Positions 50,265-59,518 of a DNA stretch of 64,000 bases are shown here, one piece after another. The translations under genes and the position numbers were made by a program. Source of the DNA: Physcocola sp002396385 (lineage in GTDB: Bacteria > Bacteroidota > Bacteroidia > Bacteroidales > Paludibacteraceae). The stretch's first letter is position 1. Every line of letters begins with the position of its first letter. The DNA lies in assembly GCA_946535435.1 (NCBI GenBank), contig CAMNDM010000004.1, positions 1-64,000 on the forward strand. Direction: 5' to 3'. The notes below the pieces were generated by a model that saw only the letters and a program-made list of their open reading frames with translations, was not told the origin of the DNA and ran no database searches.

Positions 50265-51055
50265 ATGAACCACAGCAACGTTCCGGTGGATGTCTTCATA
50301 AAAAGCCAACCGCCCGCGAAATGGCAATTGCTGACCGATGCGACATACGAGTGTTTGAAACGGGGGTTCAACATAAACCGTATGGAACTGGAGAGGATGG
50401 CCAGACTACTCTTGAACAAACCTCGGCAGAACGCAAAGAAACCGAAAGACTGATTGCTATTGCCAAGGCGAACGGCCTGTTTGTGGAGCCTGACACTATT
50501 GCACGCTTCGGCGACAAACTCGGAACAAAAACCGGCGAATGCGATATTTACTTTAACGACCAAGAGAACACCATCTACAAGGTGAAAGATCCCTTCGCCA
50601 AATGGATGCTGAAGGAACTGCACGCCGAAGACGCCATCTACGAGCACATTGTGCACAACCTGCTCTTTCCGAACACCCGCTACAAATTCATTGGCATTGC
50701 CGAAAATCAGGGAAACCTGCGCATTGTGCTTTCACAACCCTTCATCTCGTCGACCAACAAACAACCCAGCGACGAGGAGATTGTTGCCTACCTGGCTGGT
50801 TTGGGGCTCGAAGCCGACGTCCGCTACTACTATGGAAACGAATATGTGTCGGTGACCGATGTCGGTACTGCCAGCGACAATGTGCTGAAAGGCGATAACG
50901 GCGAACTCTTCTTTATTGATCCGATCATCAAGTTGAAGAAACCGGCTCCTGAAGTTATTGACTTCCTGCTCTCGGATGACCTGTCCCCGAAAACGCTGGC
51001 CCGTGGTACACAACTGCCTTGGTGGAAAGCCTTGTGGAAACGCCTTCTGCACTAA
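50265..51055 (+). pseudogene. Polyvalent-kinase-like protein, split by a frameshift
   Basis: The first frame (50265-50453) reads MNHSNVPVDVFIKS, KWQLLTDATYECLKRG and LLNKPRQNAK, then stops. The frame one base back continues seamlessly at 50441 with ETERLIAIAKANGLFVEPD, IYFNDQENTIYKVKDPFAKW, YEHIVHNLLFPNTRYKFIGI and VLKGDNGELFFIDPIIKL to 51055, the pattern of the putative polyvalent protein kinase found in phages and mobile elements. Loss of one A in the A-run GCAAAGAAACC (50438-50448) explains the break. The catalytic part is intact, so -1 frameshifting or a sequencing error cannot be excluded. Confidence 0.6.
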
Positions 51056-51073
51056 ACGGAAATAAGAACAGAA

Positions 51074-51106
51074 ACGGGCACACATTCAAGGTGTGCCCGT
51101 TTTTTA
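51074..51106 (+). terminator. Terminator after kinase-like gene
   Basis: ACGGGCACAC / GTGTGCCCGT with six T. Confidence 0.9.
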
Positions 51107-51112
51107 TGCCGC

Positions 51113-51237
51113 AATTCGCTCATCTTTTTGTAACCAACTGCCAATAATTCGCTCATCTTTTTGTAACCAACTGCCGATAATTCGCTCATCTTTTTGTAAC
51201 CAACTGCCGATAATTCGCTCATTTTTTTGTAATTTTG
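51113..51237 (+). promoter_or_regulatory. ATPase 3 promoter with 33-bp tandem repeats
   Basis: Direct repeats starting AATTCGCTCATCTTTTTGTA at 51113, 51146, 51179 and 51212, exact 33-bp period. The fourth unit is cut short and passes into the -7 element TAATTTTG (51230-51237). The ATG follows 33 bases later. Confidence 0.9.
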
Positions 51238-51270
51238 CGATGTGTATGAAATTCTAAAAGGCTAACAACT

Positions 51271-52605
51271 ATGTATTTAAAGAGAAAAATAGATGTTTTT
51301 CTGAAAGAGTGGAAAAATAGTAGCGAAAAAATGCCCCTTATTATCAAAGGTGCACGACAGATAGGAAAGAGCGAATCCATTCTGCATTTTGCGCGTGCAA
51401 ACTACCACAACATAGTATACATAAACTTTGCAACCGACCACAAATACAAGGCTGTCACTTCCGACGGTTACACGCCGGAGAATATCGTGAAGAACTTGTC
51501 GAAAATCAATCCTCAATTCAAGTTTGTGCCTGGCGACACCCTCATCATCTTCGACGAATTACAAGATTTTCCTGAAATTGCGACCAGTTTGAAGTTCTTT
51601 AAACAAGATGGACGGTTCGATGTCATCTGTAGCGGCTCTCTGCTTGGCATCAACTACAACAGAATAGAGAGCAATAGCGTTGGTTATAAACAAGATTACG
51701 AGATGCGCTCGCTCGACTTCGAGGAATTCCTTTGGGCCAATAATGTGCCCGATGCGCAAATCGGCGAAATGCTTTCGCATGTGTTAGAGAGGAGACCCTT
51801 CAGCGAGTTGGAAATGGAACTCTACAACAACTACTTCAAAGATTTCTGTATTTTGGGTGGTATGCCTAAAATAACAGCAACCTTCATTGAAAAAAAGACT
51901 TTCGAAAATTCGCTCCAATTGCAGCGGCAACTGGTTAAAGATTACCGGGAAGACGTCAGAAAATATGCCGATGGAATGGACCAGTCGAGAATCTTAAACG
52001 TTTTCGACCATATACCCACCCAACTGGCTAAGGAAAATAAGAAATTCCAGATTTCAAAAGTCGTATCCGGTGCCAGGCTTAAAGATTACAGAGGTTGCGT
52101 GGAATGGCTCAACGATGCCGGCATTGTCAACGTCTGCTACCGCCTGTCGTTTCCCGAACTCCCATTAAAGGGAAATTACGATGACAACAAATTCAAACTC
52201 TATTTCTGTGATACCGGACTACTGGTTGCCTCTTTGGAAGACGAGGCCCAAGAAGACTTGCGGGCCAACAGCAACTTCGGGGTTTACAAGGGTGGACTCT
52301 ATGAAAACATAGTTGCCGAGGCTTTGAAAAAACAGGGCTACGACCTCTTCTATTACAAAAAAGATGACTCGACGCTGGAGGAAGATTTCTTTGTCAGAAC
52401 CAAAACGTCGTTAGTACCTGTTGAGGTTAAAGCCTGCAACGGGAGGTCTAAATCGCTCCGTACACTTGTTGAAAGTTCCCATTATCCCGATATAAAGTTC
52501 GGCATCAAACTCGGTAAGGCGAACATCAGCTTCGAAAACAACATCTTCACCATTCCCTATTTCTGCAGTTTCCTCTTAAAACGTGTTCTGAGGGAGATGG
52601 ATTAG
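51271..52605 (+). CDS. AAA_14/DUF4143 ATPase (third of three)
   Basis: A 444-residue ATPase. Walker A KGARQIGKSES (26-36), Walker B LIIFDELQD near 91-99, sensor FDVICSGSLLGI, then SLDFEEFLWA and the linker LKDYRGCVEWLNDAGIV. The C-terminus has an intact PD-(D/E)xK-like core: LFYYKKDDSTLEEDFFV then LVPVEVKACNGRSKSL, with Glu and Lys in EVK. Unlike the copies at 18858 and 22277, nuclease-type residues are complete. Single gene under the tandem-repeat promoter. Confidence 0.85.
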   Translation: MYLKRKIDVFLKEWKNSSEKMPLIIKGARQIGKSESILHFARANYHNIVYINFATDHKYKAVTSDGYTPENIVKNLSKINPQFKFVPGDTLIIFDELQDFPEIATSLKFFKQDGRFDVICSGSLLGINYNRIESNSVGYKQDYEMRSLDFEEFLWANNVPDAQIGEMLSHVLERRPFSELEMELYNNYFKDFCILGGMPKITATFIEKKTFENSLQLQRQLVKDYREDVRKYADGMDQSRILNVFDHIPTQLAKENKKFQISKVVSGARLKDYRGCVEWLNDAGIVNVCYRLSFPELPLKGNYDDNKFKLYFCDTGLLVASLEDEAQEDLRANSNFGVYKGGLYENIVAEALKKQGYDLFYYKKDDSTLEEDFFVRTKTSLVPVEVKACNGRSKSLRTLVESSHYPDIKFGIKLGKANISFENNIFTIPYFCSFLLKRVLREMD

Positions 52606-52644
52606 TGGTTGTCGTTCCCGTACCGACGGTAAAACCGGAACTGT

Positions 52645-54282
52645 TTACTTCTTGCGCTCAAGCTCGTTGAGGTTCTCCATCTTTTTGCGTTTCAAGAAGT
52701 CGTAGATGCCTTCGAGGTGTTCGGTCACCTTCTTGTTGCCAAACTCATAAACCTTGCTGACCAGTCCGTCGAGGAAGTCTCGGTCGTGCGAAACGACAAT
52801 AAGCGTTCCGTCGAAATCTTTCAGCGCCGATTTCAATATATCCTTGGTCTTTAGGTCGAGGTGGTTGGTCGGCTCGTCGAGGATGAGCAGGTTGACCGGT
52901 TCGAGCAGCAGCTTGATCATCGCCAAACGGGTTCGCTCGCCGCCCGACAACACTTTCACCTTTTTTGCAGAGTTCTCGCCTCCAAACATAAAGGCGCCCA
53001 AAAGGTCCTTTATCTTGTTACGGATTTCTCCCTTGGCCACGTCGTCGATGGTTTGGAACACCGTGAGTTCGCCGTCGAGCAGCGATGCCTGGTTTTGGGC
53101 GAAGTAGCCAATCATTACGTTATGGCCGATTTGCAGTTTGCCTTCGTGCTCAATCTCGTTCATAATGCACTTTACCATGGTCGACTTACCCTCGCCGTTC
53201 TTTCCCACAAAAGCCACCTTGTCGCCACGCTCAATGGTGAACGACGCATTTTTGAAGACCACATGGTCGCCATAACTCTTGCCCACCCCGTCGGCAATAA
53301 CCGGATAGTTGCCCGAGCGTGGCGATGGCGGAAATTTGAGCCGGAGTGCCGATGTATCTTCCTCGTCTACCTCTACCAGTTCCAGTTTTTCCAGCATCTT
53401 CACACGGCTCTGCACCTGCAGGGTTTTACTGTAGGTGCCCTTAAAGCGCTCGATGAAGTCTTTGGTCTCCTGAATCATTTTCTGTTGTTCCTCGTACTGT
53501 TTCTGCTGCTGTTCGCGGCGTTCCTTGCGCAGTTCGAGGTAGTGCGAGTAGTTGACCTTGTAGTCGTAGATGCGGCCCATGGTTACCTCAATGGTACGGG
53601 TGGTGATGTGGTCTACAAATGCGCGGTCGTGCGATATGACGATAACTGCCTTGGCACTCTCTATCAGGAAGTCTTCCAACCACTGGATGGACTCGATGTC
53701 GAGGTGGTTGGTCGGCTCGTCGAGGAGGATGACATCAGGCTTGCGGAGCAGGATTTTCGCCAACTCTATGCGCATACGCCATCCGCCGCTGAACTGGCTG
53801 GTCGGCTTCTGGAAGTCGTCACGCTCAAATCCAAGTCCTAAAAGGGTTTTCTCCACATCTTCCTCATAGTTGGTCTGCTCTATGGAATAGAACTGCTCGC
53901 TGAGGGCCGACACTTTTTCTATCAACTGCATATAGCTGTCGCTCTCGTAGTCGGTGCGGGTCGCCAGTTCGTTGTTCATCTCCTCAATCTGTTTTTCCAT
54001 CGCAAACAGTTCGGCGAATGCCTGCGACGCCTCCTCAAACACCGTACGGTGGTCTTCGGTCATCAGGTGCTGGGGCAGGTAGGCCACTACTGTCCCTTTC
54101 GGGGCGGTAACCACACCGCGGGTCGGCTGTTGCACACCGGCCAATATCTTCAACAGGGTCGATTTGCCCGCTCCGTTCTTTCCCATTAGGGCAATCCGGT
54201 CTTTCTCGTTCACCTGGAACGATATATTCTCGAATAAGGTTGACCCCGAAAATTCGACGTTCAAGTTATCTACTGATATCAT
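52645..54282 (-). CDS. ABC-F family ATP-binding protein
   Basis: A 545-residue soluble protein with two ABC domains: Walker A GKNGAGKST and GKNGEGKST, signatures FSGGWRMRIELAKILL and LSGGERTRLAMIKLLL, each followed by ILLDEPTNHLD. Between them is the ABC-F linker, a long basic coiled coil (LELRKERREQQQKQYEEQQK). ABC-F proteins bind the ribosomal E site and relieve stalled translation; a few give antibiotic resistance. The lack of transmembrane parts and the short C-terminus point to a housekeeping member (EttA/YbiT-like). Transcribed toward the ATPase gene. Confidence 0.9.
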   Translation of the reverse strand: MISVDNLNVEFSGSTLFENISFQVNEKDRIALMGKNGAGKSTLLKILAGVQQPTRGVVTAPKGTVVAYLPQHLMTEDHRTVFEEASQAFAELFAMEKQIEEMNNELATRTDYESDSYMQLIEKVSALSEQFYSIEQTNYEEDVEKTLLGLGFERDDFQKPTSQFSGGWRMRIELAKILLRKPDVILLDEPTNHLDIESIQWLEDFLIESAKAVIVISHDRAFVDHITTRTIEVTMGRIYDYKVNYSHYLELRKERREQQQKQYEEQQKMIQETKDFIERFKGTYSKTLQVQSRVKMLEKLELVEVDEEDTSALRLKFPPSPRSGNYPVIADGVGKSYGDHVVFKNASFTIERGDKVAFVGKNGEGKSTMVKCIMNEIEHEGKLQIGHNVMIGYFAQNQASLLDGELTVFQTIDDVAKGEIRNKIKDLLGAFMFGGENSAKKVKVLSGGERTRLAMIKLLLEPVNLLILDEPTNHLDLKTKDILKSALKDFDGTLIVVSHDRDFLDGLVSKVYEFGNKKVTEHLEGIYDFLKRKKMENLNELERKK

Positions 54283-54462
54283 ATTCTGTTTTCCTTTTTT
54301 CTGTTTTCTGCCGCAAAGTTACGAAAAACGCTCCACTTCACACGCTTTCCGGTGCAAGGTATGGCCTGCCGGCCTCCGACCCTCTTCCTTGTTTCTCTAG
54401 GTCCCCCTTCTCCGGTACTGGTGGAAGATACAAAAACATATAGCTGTGATTGAATTTTTGTG

Positions 54463-54470
54463 TAACTTTG
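54463..54470 (+). promoter_or_regulatory. -7 promoter element
   Basis: TAACTTTG, 25 bases before the lipoprotein gene at 54496. Confidence 0.65.
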
Positions 54471-54495
54471 CACAGGTTTCAAACAAACTACAAAA

Positions 54496-55161
54496 ATGAA
54501 AGAATTAGCTATTGCCGGTGTGGCCGTTTTCTTGCTCTCGGCCTGCGGTCAAACCGCAGATAACACGGCTGGACAAATTGTAACCGACTCTACTACAGCC
54601 AACCAAATCCAGCTTGAACCTTTTGAGTCGGCTGACGGACGTTTCCTCGATGTGCGTGGAAAGGTGGCGAAGCTGGTGGTGAAAACTACCGACTGCGACA
54701 CGCTGGGAAACCCTACGGTGGAAGATTGGAGTGTGAAGGTCTACACGTTCGACAAACACGGTGTCGCTACCCGTAACGAAAGATATTCCGACGAGAAGGT
54801 TTCACGCGACTTGAAAGGACGCATTACCAAGGTGGAACGCATTATTGACGGCTACAAAACCCGTGTGGAGTACATTTATAATAAACAAAACATGGTGAAA
54901 AGCGCTACCACCCACACCGAAGACTGGCACGGCACCAAGGTTTTCAACTATAACCAACAGATGGAGCTGTTGTCGTCGGTGGAAGAGTCGGAAGACAGTA
55001 AAGAGGTGGAAACCTTCACCATTCTTGACCGCGACAAACACGGCAACTGGATAAAACGCCTGGTGATGACCAGCAGCGACAGTGATCTGAACGAGGACGA
55101 AGAGGGTAGCGAAGATGTTGAAACTCTTGGCCTGGAAGTCAGGGAAATTACTTACAGATAA
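54496..55161 (+). CDS. Lipoprotein, unknown function
   Basis: A 221-residue lipoprotein, Cys17 in LLSAC followed by GQTADN (no acidic run, so probably kept in the periplasm). The body has repeated strands of the type LKGRITKVERIIDG, TRVEYIYNKQNMVKS and VFNYNQQMELLSSVEESED, resembling RHS/YD-like beta-sheet repeats. Own promoter and terminator; no partner gene. Confidence 0.65.
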   Translation: MKELAIAGVAVFLLSACGQTADNTAGQIVTDSTTANQIQLEPFESADGRFLDVRGKVAKLVVKTTDCDTLGNPTVEDWSVKVYTFDKHGVATRNERYSDEKVSRDLKGRITKVERIIDGYKTRVEYIYNKQNMVKSATTHTEDWHGTKVFNYNQQMELLSSVEESEDSKEVETFTILDRDKHGNWIKRLVMTSSDSDLNEDEEGSEDVETLGLEVREITYR

Positions 55162-55183
55162 GGTTTTACCCGAATATGCAAAG

Positions 55184-55222
55184 AGGGGATATGTCATAAT
55201 TTTATGATATATTCCCTTTTTT
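55184..55222 (+). terminator. Terminator of lipoprotein gene
   Basis: GGGGATAT...ATATATTCCC hairpin followed by eight T. Confidence 0.7.
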
Positions 55223-55317
55223 TTACGTCTGTGTGCACAGTCTTGTGGCAATGTTGCCGGATTAATAGGTGTCTTAATGCCGGGCGCAACATGGCTGTGT
55301 CACTGACGCTTTGACAA

Positions 55318-55346
55318 AAAAGGCGGCCCTCTTCCGAAGGTCGCCT
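55318..55346 (-). terminator. Terminator of thioredoxin gene
   Basis: AAGGCGGCC / GGTCGCCTT with six T on the - strand. Confidence 0.8.
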
Positions 55347-55368
55347 TATAGATTGAAATCACATTTTT

Positions 55369-55836
55369 TTACTGTCCAAGCACTGCCTTTTTAATAGCAG
55401 CTTCAAGATCTTCCTTGGCTAGTGCGCCACGCTGTGCTGATGGCTCGCCCTGTTTCGGAACGAAGATGAGGAGTGGAATGCTGTAGGCTCCGAACATAGA
55501 GGCCAACTCGCGCTCTTTGTCGATGTCTATCTTGTAGATGTACAGCTGGTCTTTGTACTTCTCGGCAAACTCGTCTAAATAGGGTGAAATCATCTTGCAC
55601 GGGCCGCACCAGGTGGCATAGAAGTCAATGACACAAGGCTTGTCGCCAATGTATTTCCAAGTGCCGTTTGCTGTGTTGCACACAAGTTTGTCGAATTCAG
55701 CCTTGGTAAGGTGCTTTACTTTCCCGGCATACTTCGCGGTTGTGGTGGTTGCCTTCTTGTCGGCGGCAACTGCTATGGTGGTTGTTCCTGCCAACAGCAT
55801 AGCAAGCAGCATTATGTTTCTTACAAATGTTCTCAT
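55369..55836 (-). CDS. Periplasmic thioredoxin-like protein
   Basis: A 155-residue exported thioredoxin. Signal peptide at residues 1-25 (NIMLLAMLLAGTTTIAVAA); active site WCGPCKM and the cis-proline region SIPLLIF are intact. A 25-residue segment between signal and fold (KHLTKAEFDKLVCNTANG) contains one extra cysteine. It should reduce or isomerise disulfides outside the cytoplasm. Single gene. Confidence 0.88.
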   Translation of the reverse strand: MRTFVRNIMLLAMLLAGTTTIAVAADKKATTTTAKYAGKVKHLTKAEFDKLVCNTANGTWKYIGDKPCVIDFYATWCGPCKMISPYLDEFAEKYKDQLYIYKIDIDKERELASMFGAYSIPLLIFVPKQGEPSAQRGALAKEDLEAAIKKAVLGQ

Positions 55837-55939
55837 ATGTTATAAATGTCTTGTTTCTGATAAGAGCATGGCAAAGATAATGCCATTTGTGTTACTTTTT
55901 TGCATTTTCCGTCAAAAAAGCGTACGCACCACATAAACA

Positions 55940-55976
55940 AAGAAGGAAGACGGGTGTCCGACCCGCCTTCCTTCTT
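55940..55976 (-). terminator. Terminator of ahcY
   Basis: GAAGGAAGaCGGGT / ACCCGcCTTCCTTC hairpin just beyond the ahcY stop. Confidence 0.75.
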
Positions 55977-55992
55977 ATAGTCGTTTTGTTGT

Positions 55993-57414
55993 TTAGTAGC
56001 GGTAGAACTCTGCCTTGTATGGACCGTCGACCTCTACTCCGATGTAGTCGGCCTGCTCCTTGCTCAACTTGGTCAGTTTCACGCCAAGTTTGTCTAAGTG
56101 GAGGCGGGCTACCTCTTCGTCGAGTTTCTTAGGCAGACGGTATACGGCAACCGGATATTCTTTTGTGAAGAGCTCGATTTGTGCCAATGACTGGTTGGTG
56201 AACGAGTTACTCATCACGAACGATGGATGCCCTGTCGCACAACCAAGGTTCACCAGACGGCCGCCTGCCAAAAGAATGATGCTGTGGTTGTCTTCTGGGA
56301 AGTAGTACTGGTCGACCTGTGGCTTGATTTCACGGTGCTTGATGCCTGGGTAGTTCACCATCTTGTCGACTTGGATTTCCTTGTCGAAGTGGCCGATGTT
56401 ACAAACAATGGCGCGGTCCTTCATCGCCTTCATGTGCTCGAGGGTGATGACGTCGACGTTGCCGGTGGTGGTCACGTAGATGTCGCCAATTGGTAATGCG
56501 TCTTCTACGGTTACCACTTCATAGCCTTCCATGGCTGCCTGAAGGGCGCAGATTGGGTCGATTTCGGTAACCAGTACGCGTGCGCCATACGAGCGCATGC
56601 TCTGGGCACAGCCTTTACCCACGTCGCCATAACCGCAAACTACCACTACTTTGCCGGCCACCATAATGTCGGTTGCGCGCTTGATGCCGTCGGCCAAACT
56701 TTCGCGGCAACCGTATAGGTTGTCGAACTTGCTCTTGGTAACCGAGTCGTTTACGTTGAAGGCTGGGAACAGCAGACTCTTCTCCTTCTCCATCTGGTAG
56801 AGGCGGTGAACACCGGTGGTGGTCTCTTCACTTACGCCTTTTATGTGCTTGGCCATTTCGGTCCAGTAGTTCAGACCTTTTTCTTTCTGTACGGCCTTCA
56901 AAATCAACTTCAGTTCTTTCTCGTCTTCGCTGTCCGATGGGGTGTCGAGCACGCTAGGGTCTTTTTCTGCCTTTACACCGAGGTGTATCATCAGGGTAGC
57001 GTCGCCTCCGTCGTCTACTATCATGTTCGGACCGCCTTCCTTGAAGTTCAGGGCCTGGAGGGTGCACCACCAGTATTCGGCCAGATTCTCGCCTTTCCAA
57101 GCGAACACTGGTGTCCCGTCGTTTGCGATGGCTGCTGCTGCGTGGTCTTGTGTCGAAAATATGTTGCAGCTTGCCCAACGGACTTCTGCGCCGAGGGCGC
57201 GGAGGGTGCGGATGAGCATCGCTGTCTGGATGGTCATGTGCAACGAACCCGTTACACGGGCTCCTTTCAATGGTTGTTCTTTACCATATTTTTCTTGAAG
57301 TGCCATCAAGCCCGGCATTTCGCTCTCGCTCAAGTCTAGTTCCTTGTTGCCGAAGTCGGCCAGTTTGATGTCTGCCACTTTGTATGGCAGGTTTGAGAAA
57401 AGTTCTTCTTTCAT
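55993..57414 (-). CDS. ahcY: Adenosylhomocysteinase
   Basis: A 473-residue NAD-dependent hydrolase that splits S-adenosylhomocysteine into adenosine and homocysteine, clearing the product of methyl transfer. Clear signatures: PLKGARVTGSLHMTIQTA, CNIFSTQDHAAAAIA, DDGGDATLMIHLG, the NAD site VVVCGYGDVGKGCAQSMR and GRLVNLGCATGHPSFVMSNSF. Start at MKEELFSNLPYK (57414) rather than 57450, because the family begins there and a promoter -7 element (TATCTTTG) lies 34 bases upstream. Confidence 0.96.
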   Translation of the reverse strand: MKEELFSNLPYKVADIKLADFGNKELDLSESEMPGLMALQEKYGKEQPLKGARVTGSLHMTIQTAMLIRTLRALGAEVRWASCNIFSTQDHAAAAIANDGTPVFAWKGENLAEYWWCTLQALNFKEGGPNMIVDDGGDATLMIHLGVKAEKDPSVLDTPSDSEDEKELKLILKAVQKEKGLNYWTEMAKHIKGVSEETTTGVHRLYQMEKEKSLLFPAFNVNDSVTKSKFDNLYGCRESLADGIKRATDIMVAGKVVVVCGYGDVGKGCAQSMRSYGARVLVTEIDPICALQAAMEGYEVVTVEDALPIGDIYVTTTGNVDVITLEHMKAMKDRAIVCNIGHFDKEIQVDKMVNYPGIKHREIKPQVDQYYFPEDNHSIILLAGGRLVNLGCATGHPSFVMSNSFTNQSLAQIELFTKEYPVAVYRLPKKLDEEVARLHLDKLGVKLTKLSKEQADYIGVEVDGPYKAEFYRY

Positions 57415-57447
57415 CAGTTGTTTATGTTGTTGTTTTTGATTCTTTCG

Positions 57448-57455
57448 CAAAGATA
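57448..57455 (-). promoter_or_regulatory. -7 promoter element of ahcY
   Basis: TATCTTTG on the - strand. Confidence 0.75.
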
Positions 57456-57656
57456 CTTAATTTTTATGGTATAGGTCTGAAATATTTCTTGGTATATATA
57501 TGTTATATTTTGTGGTATTTCATGTTATTGTTTTATGGTTGGGGCGTTTGCCGTTATGGTCCCCTCTTTTGTGAAAATTACTTTTTTGAAAAAAATGTAT
57601 AAAAGTGTTCTTTATTTCCTTTTTTTTGTTTATTTTGGCATATAATTATTTAGCCT

Positions 57657-58550
57657 ATGGAAAATAATACTGCTATTGAAGTCGATATTCTTAAACTCCA
57701 AGAAAAAAGCGGACTGAAATTAGACTGTGTAATTGATGACGATCTGGCTTTGATTGAGTCTGTTTCTAGCGTGCCGACAACAAAACCTTTGAAAATGCAG
57801 ATGAATCTGATATTATTCTGTATAAAGGGAAGTGTCAGGTTCGAGGTGAACTCTGTTGTGGAACAGATTAGTGCGGGCGAGGTCTCTTTTATTCTTACTG
57901 GCAACGATTTAAGGAACTGGGCGTTCAGCGCCGATGCCGAATGCCGTATGATATTCATATCTGACCGGCTGGTCAGGGCTTCGCTTAACGCGAACCTCGA
58001 CTTGTGGAACCGTGCCTTTTATATACACGACCTTCGGAAACTTCCGATGGAGGCCTGGTTCGAAAACTATTTTATGTTTATCCGACAAAAGCTGGACGAA
58101 CCGCCTACACCGCACAAAAAACAGGTGTTGCTTGCTTTGGTGCAGGCTGTCTTGCTCGACTTCTGCGACCATTTGGAAGAGGAACTCGACGTCCCTGTCT
58201 CTGAAAAAGGCATTACCCAGGGTAATTTGCTCTTCCAACGCTTCTTGGCTTTGTTGGAAAAGACTGAGCCTAAAAGGCAGACGGTGGAATACTATTCGGG
58301 TGAGTTGTGCGTAAGCCCCAAATACCTCTCTATGGTCTGTAAGATGATGAGCCAGAAAACAACTTCCGACTGGATTCGCTCGTATGTCGATGCCGACATT
58401 CGTATGCTGTTGCACCGTGCCGACATGAGTATTAAGGAGGTGGCCGAAAAACTGGGCTTCGAGAATATCTCGTTCTTCGGTAAATATGTCAGGGCGCGCT
58501 TCGGTTGCTCGCCACGCAAGTTCCGACAGCGTATGCAGAGTGGGGAATAA
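57657..58550 (+). CDS. AraC-family transcription regulator
   Basis: A 297-residue regulator. An N-terminal cupin-like sensing domain (MNLILFCIKGSVRFEVNS, GEVSFILTGNDLRNW) and a C-terminal double HTH: VSPKYLSMVCKMMSQKTTSDWI and SIKEVAEKLGFENISFFGKYVRARFGCSPRKFR. Effector and targets unknown. It has no signal peptide and stands alone between ahcY and the PspC genes. Confidence 0.88.
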   Translation: MENNTAIEVDILKLQEKSGLKLDCVIDDDLALIESVSSVPTTKPLKMQMNLILFCIKGSVRFEVNSVVEQISAGEVSFILTGNDLRNWAFSADAECRMIFISDRLVRASLNANLDLWNRAFYIHDLRKLPMEAWFENYFMFIRQKLDEPPTPHKKQVLLALVQAVLLDFCDHLEEELDVPVSEKGITQGNLLFQRFLALLEKTEPKRQTVEYYSGELCVSPKYLSMVCKMMSQKTTSDWIRSYVDADIRMLLHRADMSIKEVAEKLGFENISFFGKYVRARFGCSPRKFRQRMQSGE

Positions 58551-58609
58551 GACTCGTTTCCTTACACCGCCTGCTTTTTGGGGATTGTTTCCCCAATCTC
58601 CATAACAAA

Positions 58610-58644
58610 CCCCGCCTCTCTTTATACCCAAAGGTGAGACGGGG
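58610..58644. terminator. Possible terminator
   Basis: CCCCGCCTC / GTGAGACGGGG hairpin with one mismatch, between the AraC and PspC genes; weak T-runs. Confidence 0.4.
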
Positions 58645-58709
58645 CAAAATGTTCAGAAAATGAACACGTCAACAAGGAGTCTTTTGTAACGTCTTTCTCC
58701 GAATGGTGG

Positions 58710-58892
58710 TTAGTCTTTCATAAGCGCCAGGCAGATCAGGTAACATACAAGTCCGCCAATCCAACCGGTGAAAAACGTGAATACGGCAAATAGGATTCTG
58801 GCCAGTGTGTGGTCTATGTCCATATAGTCGGCCAAGCCTGCAATCACGCCCGATATCATTTTGTCGCTCGATCTTTTAAGTTGTTTCGCCAT
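58710..58892 (-). CDS. PspC-domain membrane protein
   Basis: A 60-residue PspC-type protein: basic start (MAKQLKRSSDK), the GVIAGLADYMDID motif and a hydrophobic segment (FAVFTFFTGWIGGLVCYLICLALM). PspC proteins take part in membrane-stress sensing. I chose ATG 58892, where the family usually begins. A second PspC protein follows upstream in the same orientation. Confidence 0.8.
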   Translation of the reverse strand: MAKQLKRSSDKMISGVIAGLADYMDIDHTLARILFAVFTFFTGWIGGLVCYLICLALMKD

Positions 58893-59042
58893 ATCTTTTA
58901 TAGTTTTTAGTTCGCGTTTTTGTTCTTTCCAAAGATAAAATTTTTGGACAGACATTCCTAATCATTGCACAAAAAAAGCGAATTGCTGTTTAAGTCAACC
59001 CGCCTTCTCACAAATACTAATATCGAAAAAAGTTCTATTCTT

Positions 59043-59279
59043 TTATTTTGTTTCCATTAGCGTAGAGCCGTTTTGGTGCTCTTCGTTGATTACCATGACG
59101 AATGCCAACGCTATGTAGGCTAAAATTCCAGGTATAAGGCCTGTTAGAATGGTAAGTGTACCATACGCGGCCCTGAACGCCTTGATGTTTCCGTTGAAGT
59201 AGTTGGCTACACCCGCAACTACACCTGCTACCTTCTCATCGTCTCCAAACAGGAGCACTTTCTCTTTCTTCTTTTCCAT
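59043..59279 (-). CDS. PspC-domain membrane protein (second)
   Basis: A 78-residue PspC protein: KVAGVVAGVANYFNGN and the hydrophobic part LTILTGLIPGILAYIALAFVMVI, with a short charged tail. Start at MEKKKEK (59279); two extra upstream codons are possible. With the neighbour 88 bases further it forms a PspC pair. Confidence 0.8.
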   Translation of the reverse strand: MEKKKEKVLLFGDDEKVAGVVAGVANYFNGNIKAFRAAYGTLTILTGLIPGILAYIALAFVMVINEEHQNGSTLMETK

Positions 59280-59518
59280 AAGCAACTCTTTTAAATCAAT
59301 ACTGAAATTTATTTCTCTCTTATTTTCACTGCAAATTTATAAATAAAATTTAAAATATGCTGTAAAACATAGAAAAAAATTTTGAAAAATAAAATACCGT
59401 AAATCTTAGAGCCCGTTAAGACGATAATGACTCCTCCTCTCTGCCGTCTCAGGACAGAGCCTGAAACCTTAACGGGGAGGGTAAGGGGGAATTTTGTTTT
59501 TTGGGGGGGTGGTGGCGG

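Noticed and set aside
51113..51237. 33-bp direct repeats considered as a CRISPR array
   Set aside because: The repeats are directly abutting with no spacers of different sequence, and no cas gene is near; they form a promoter array.
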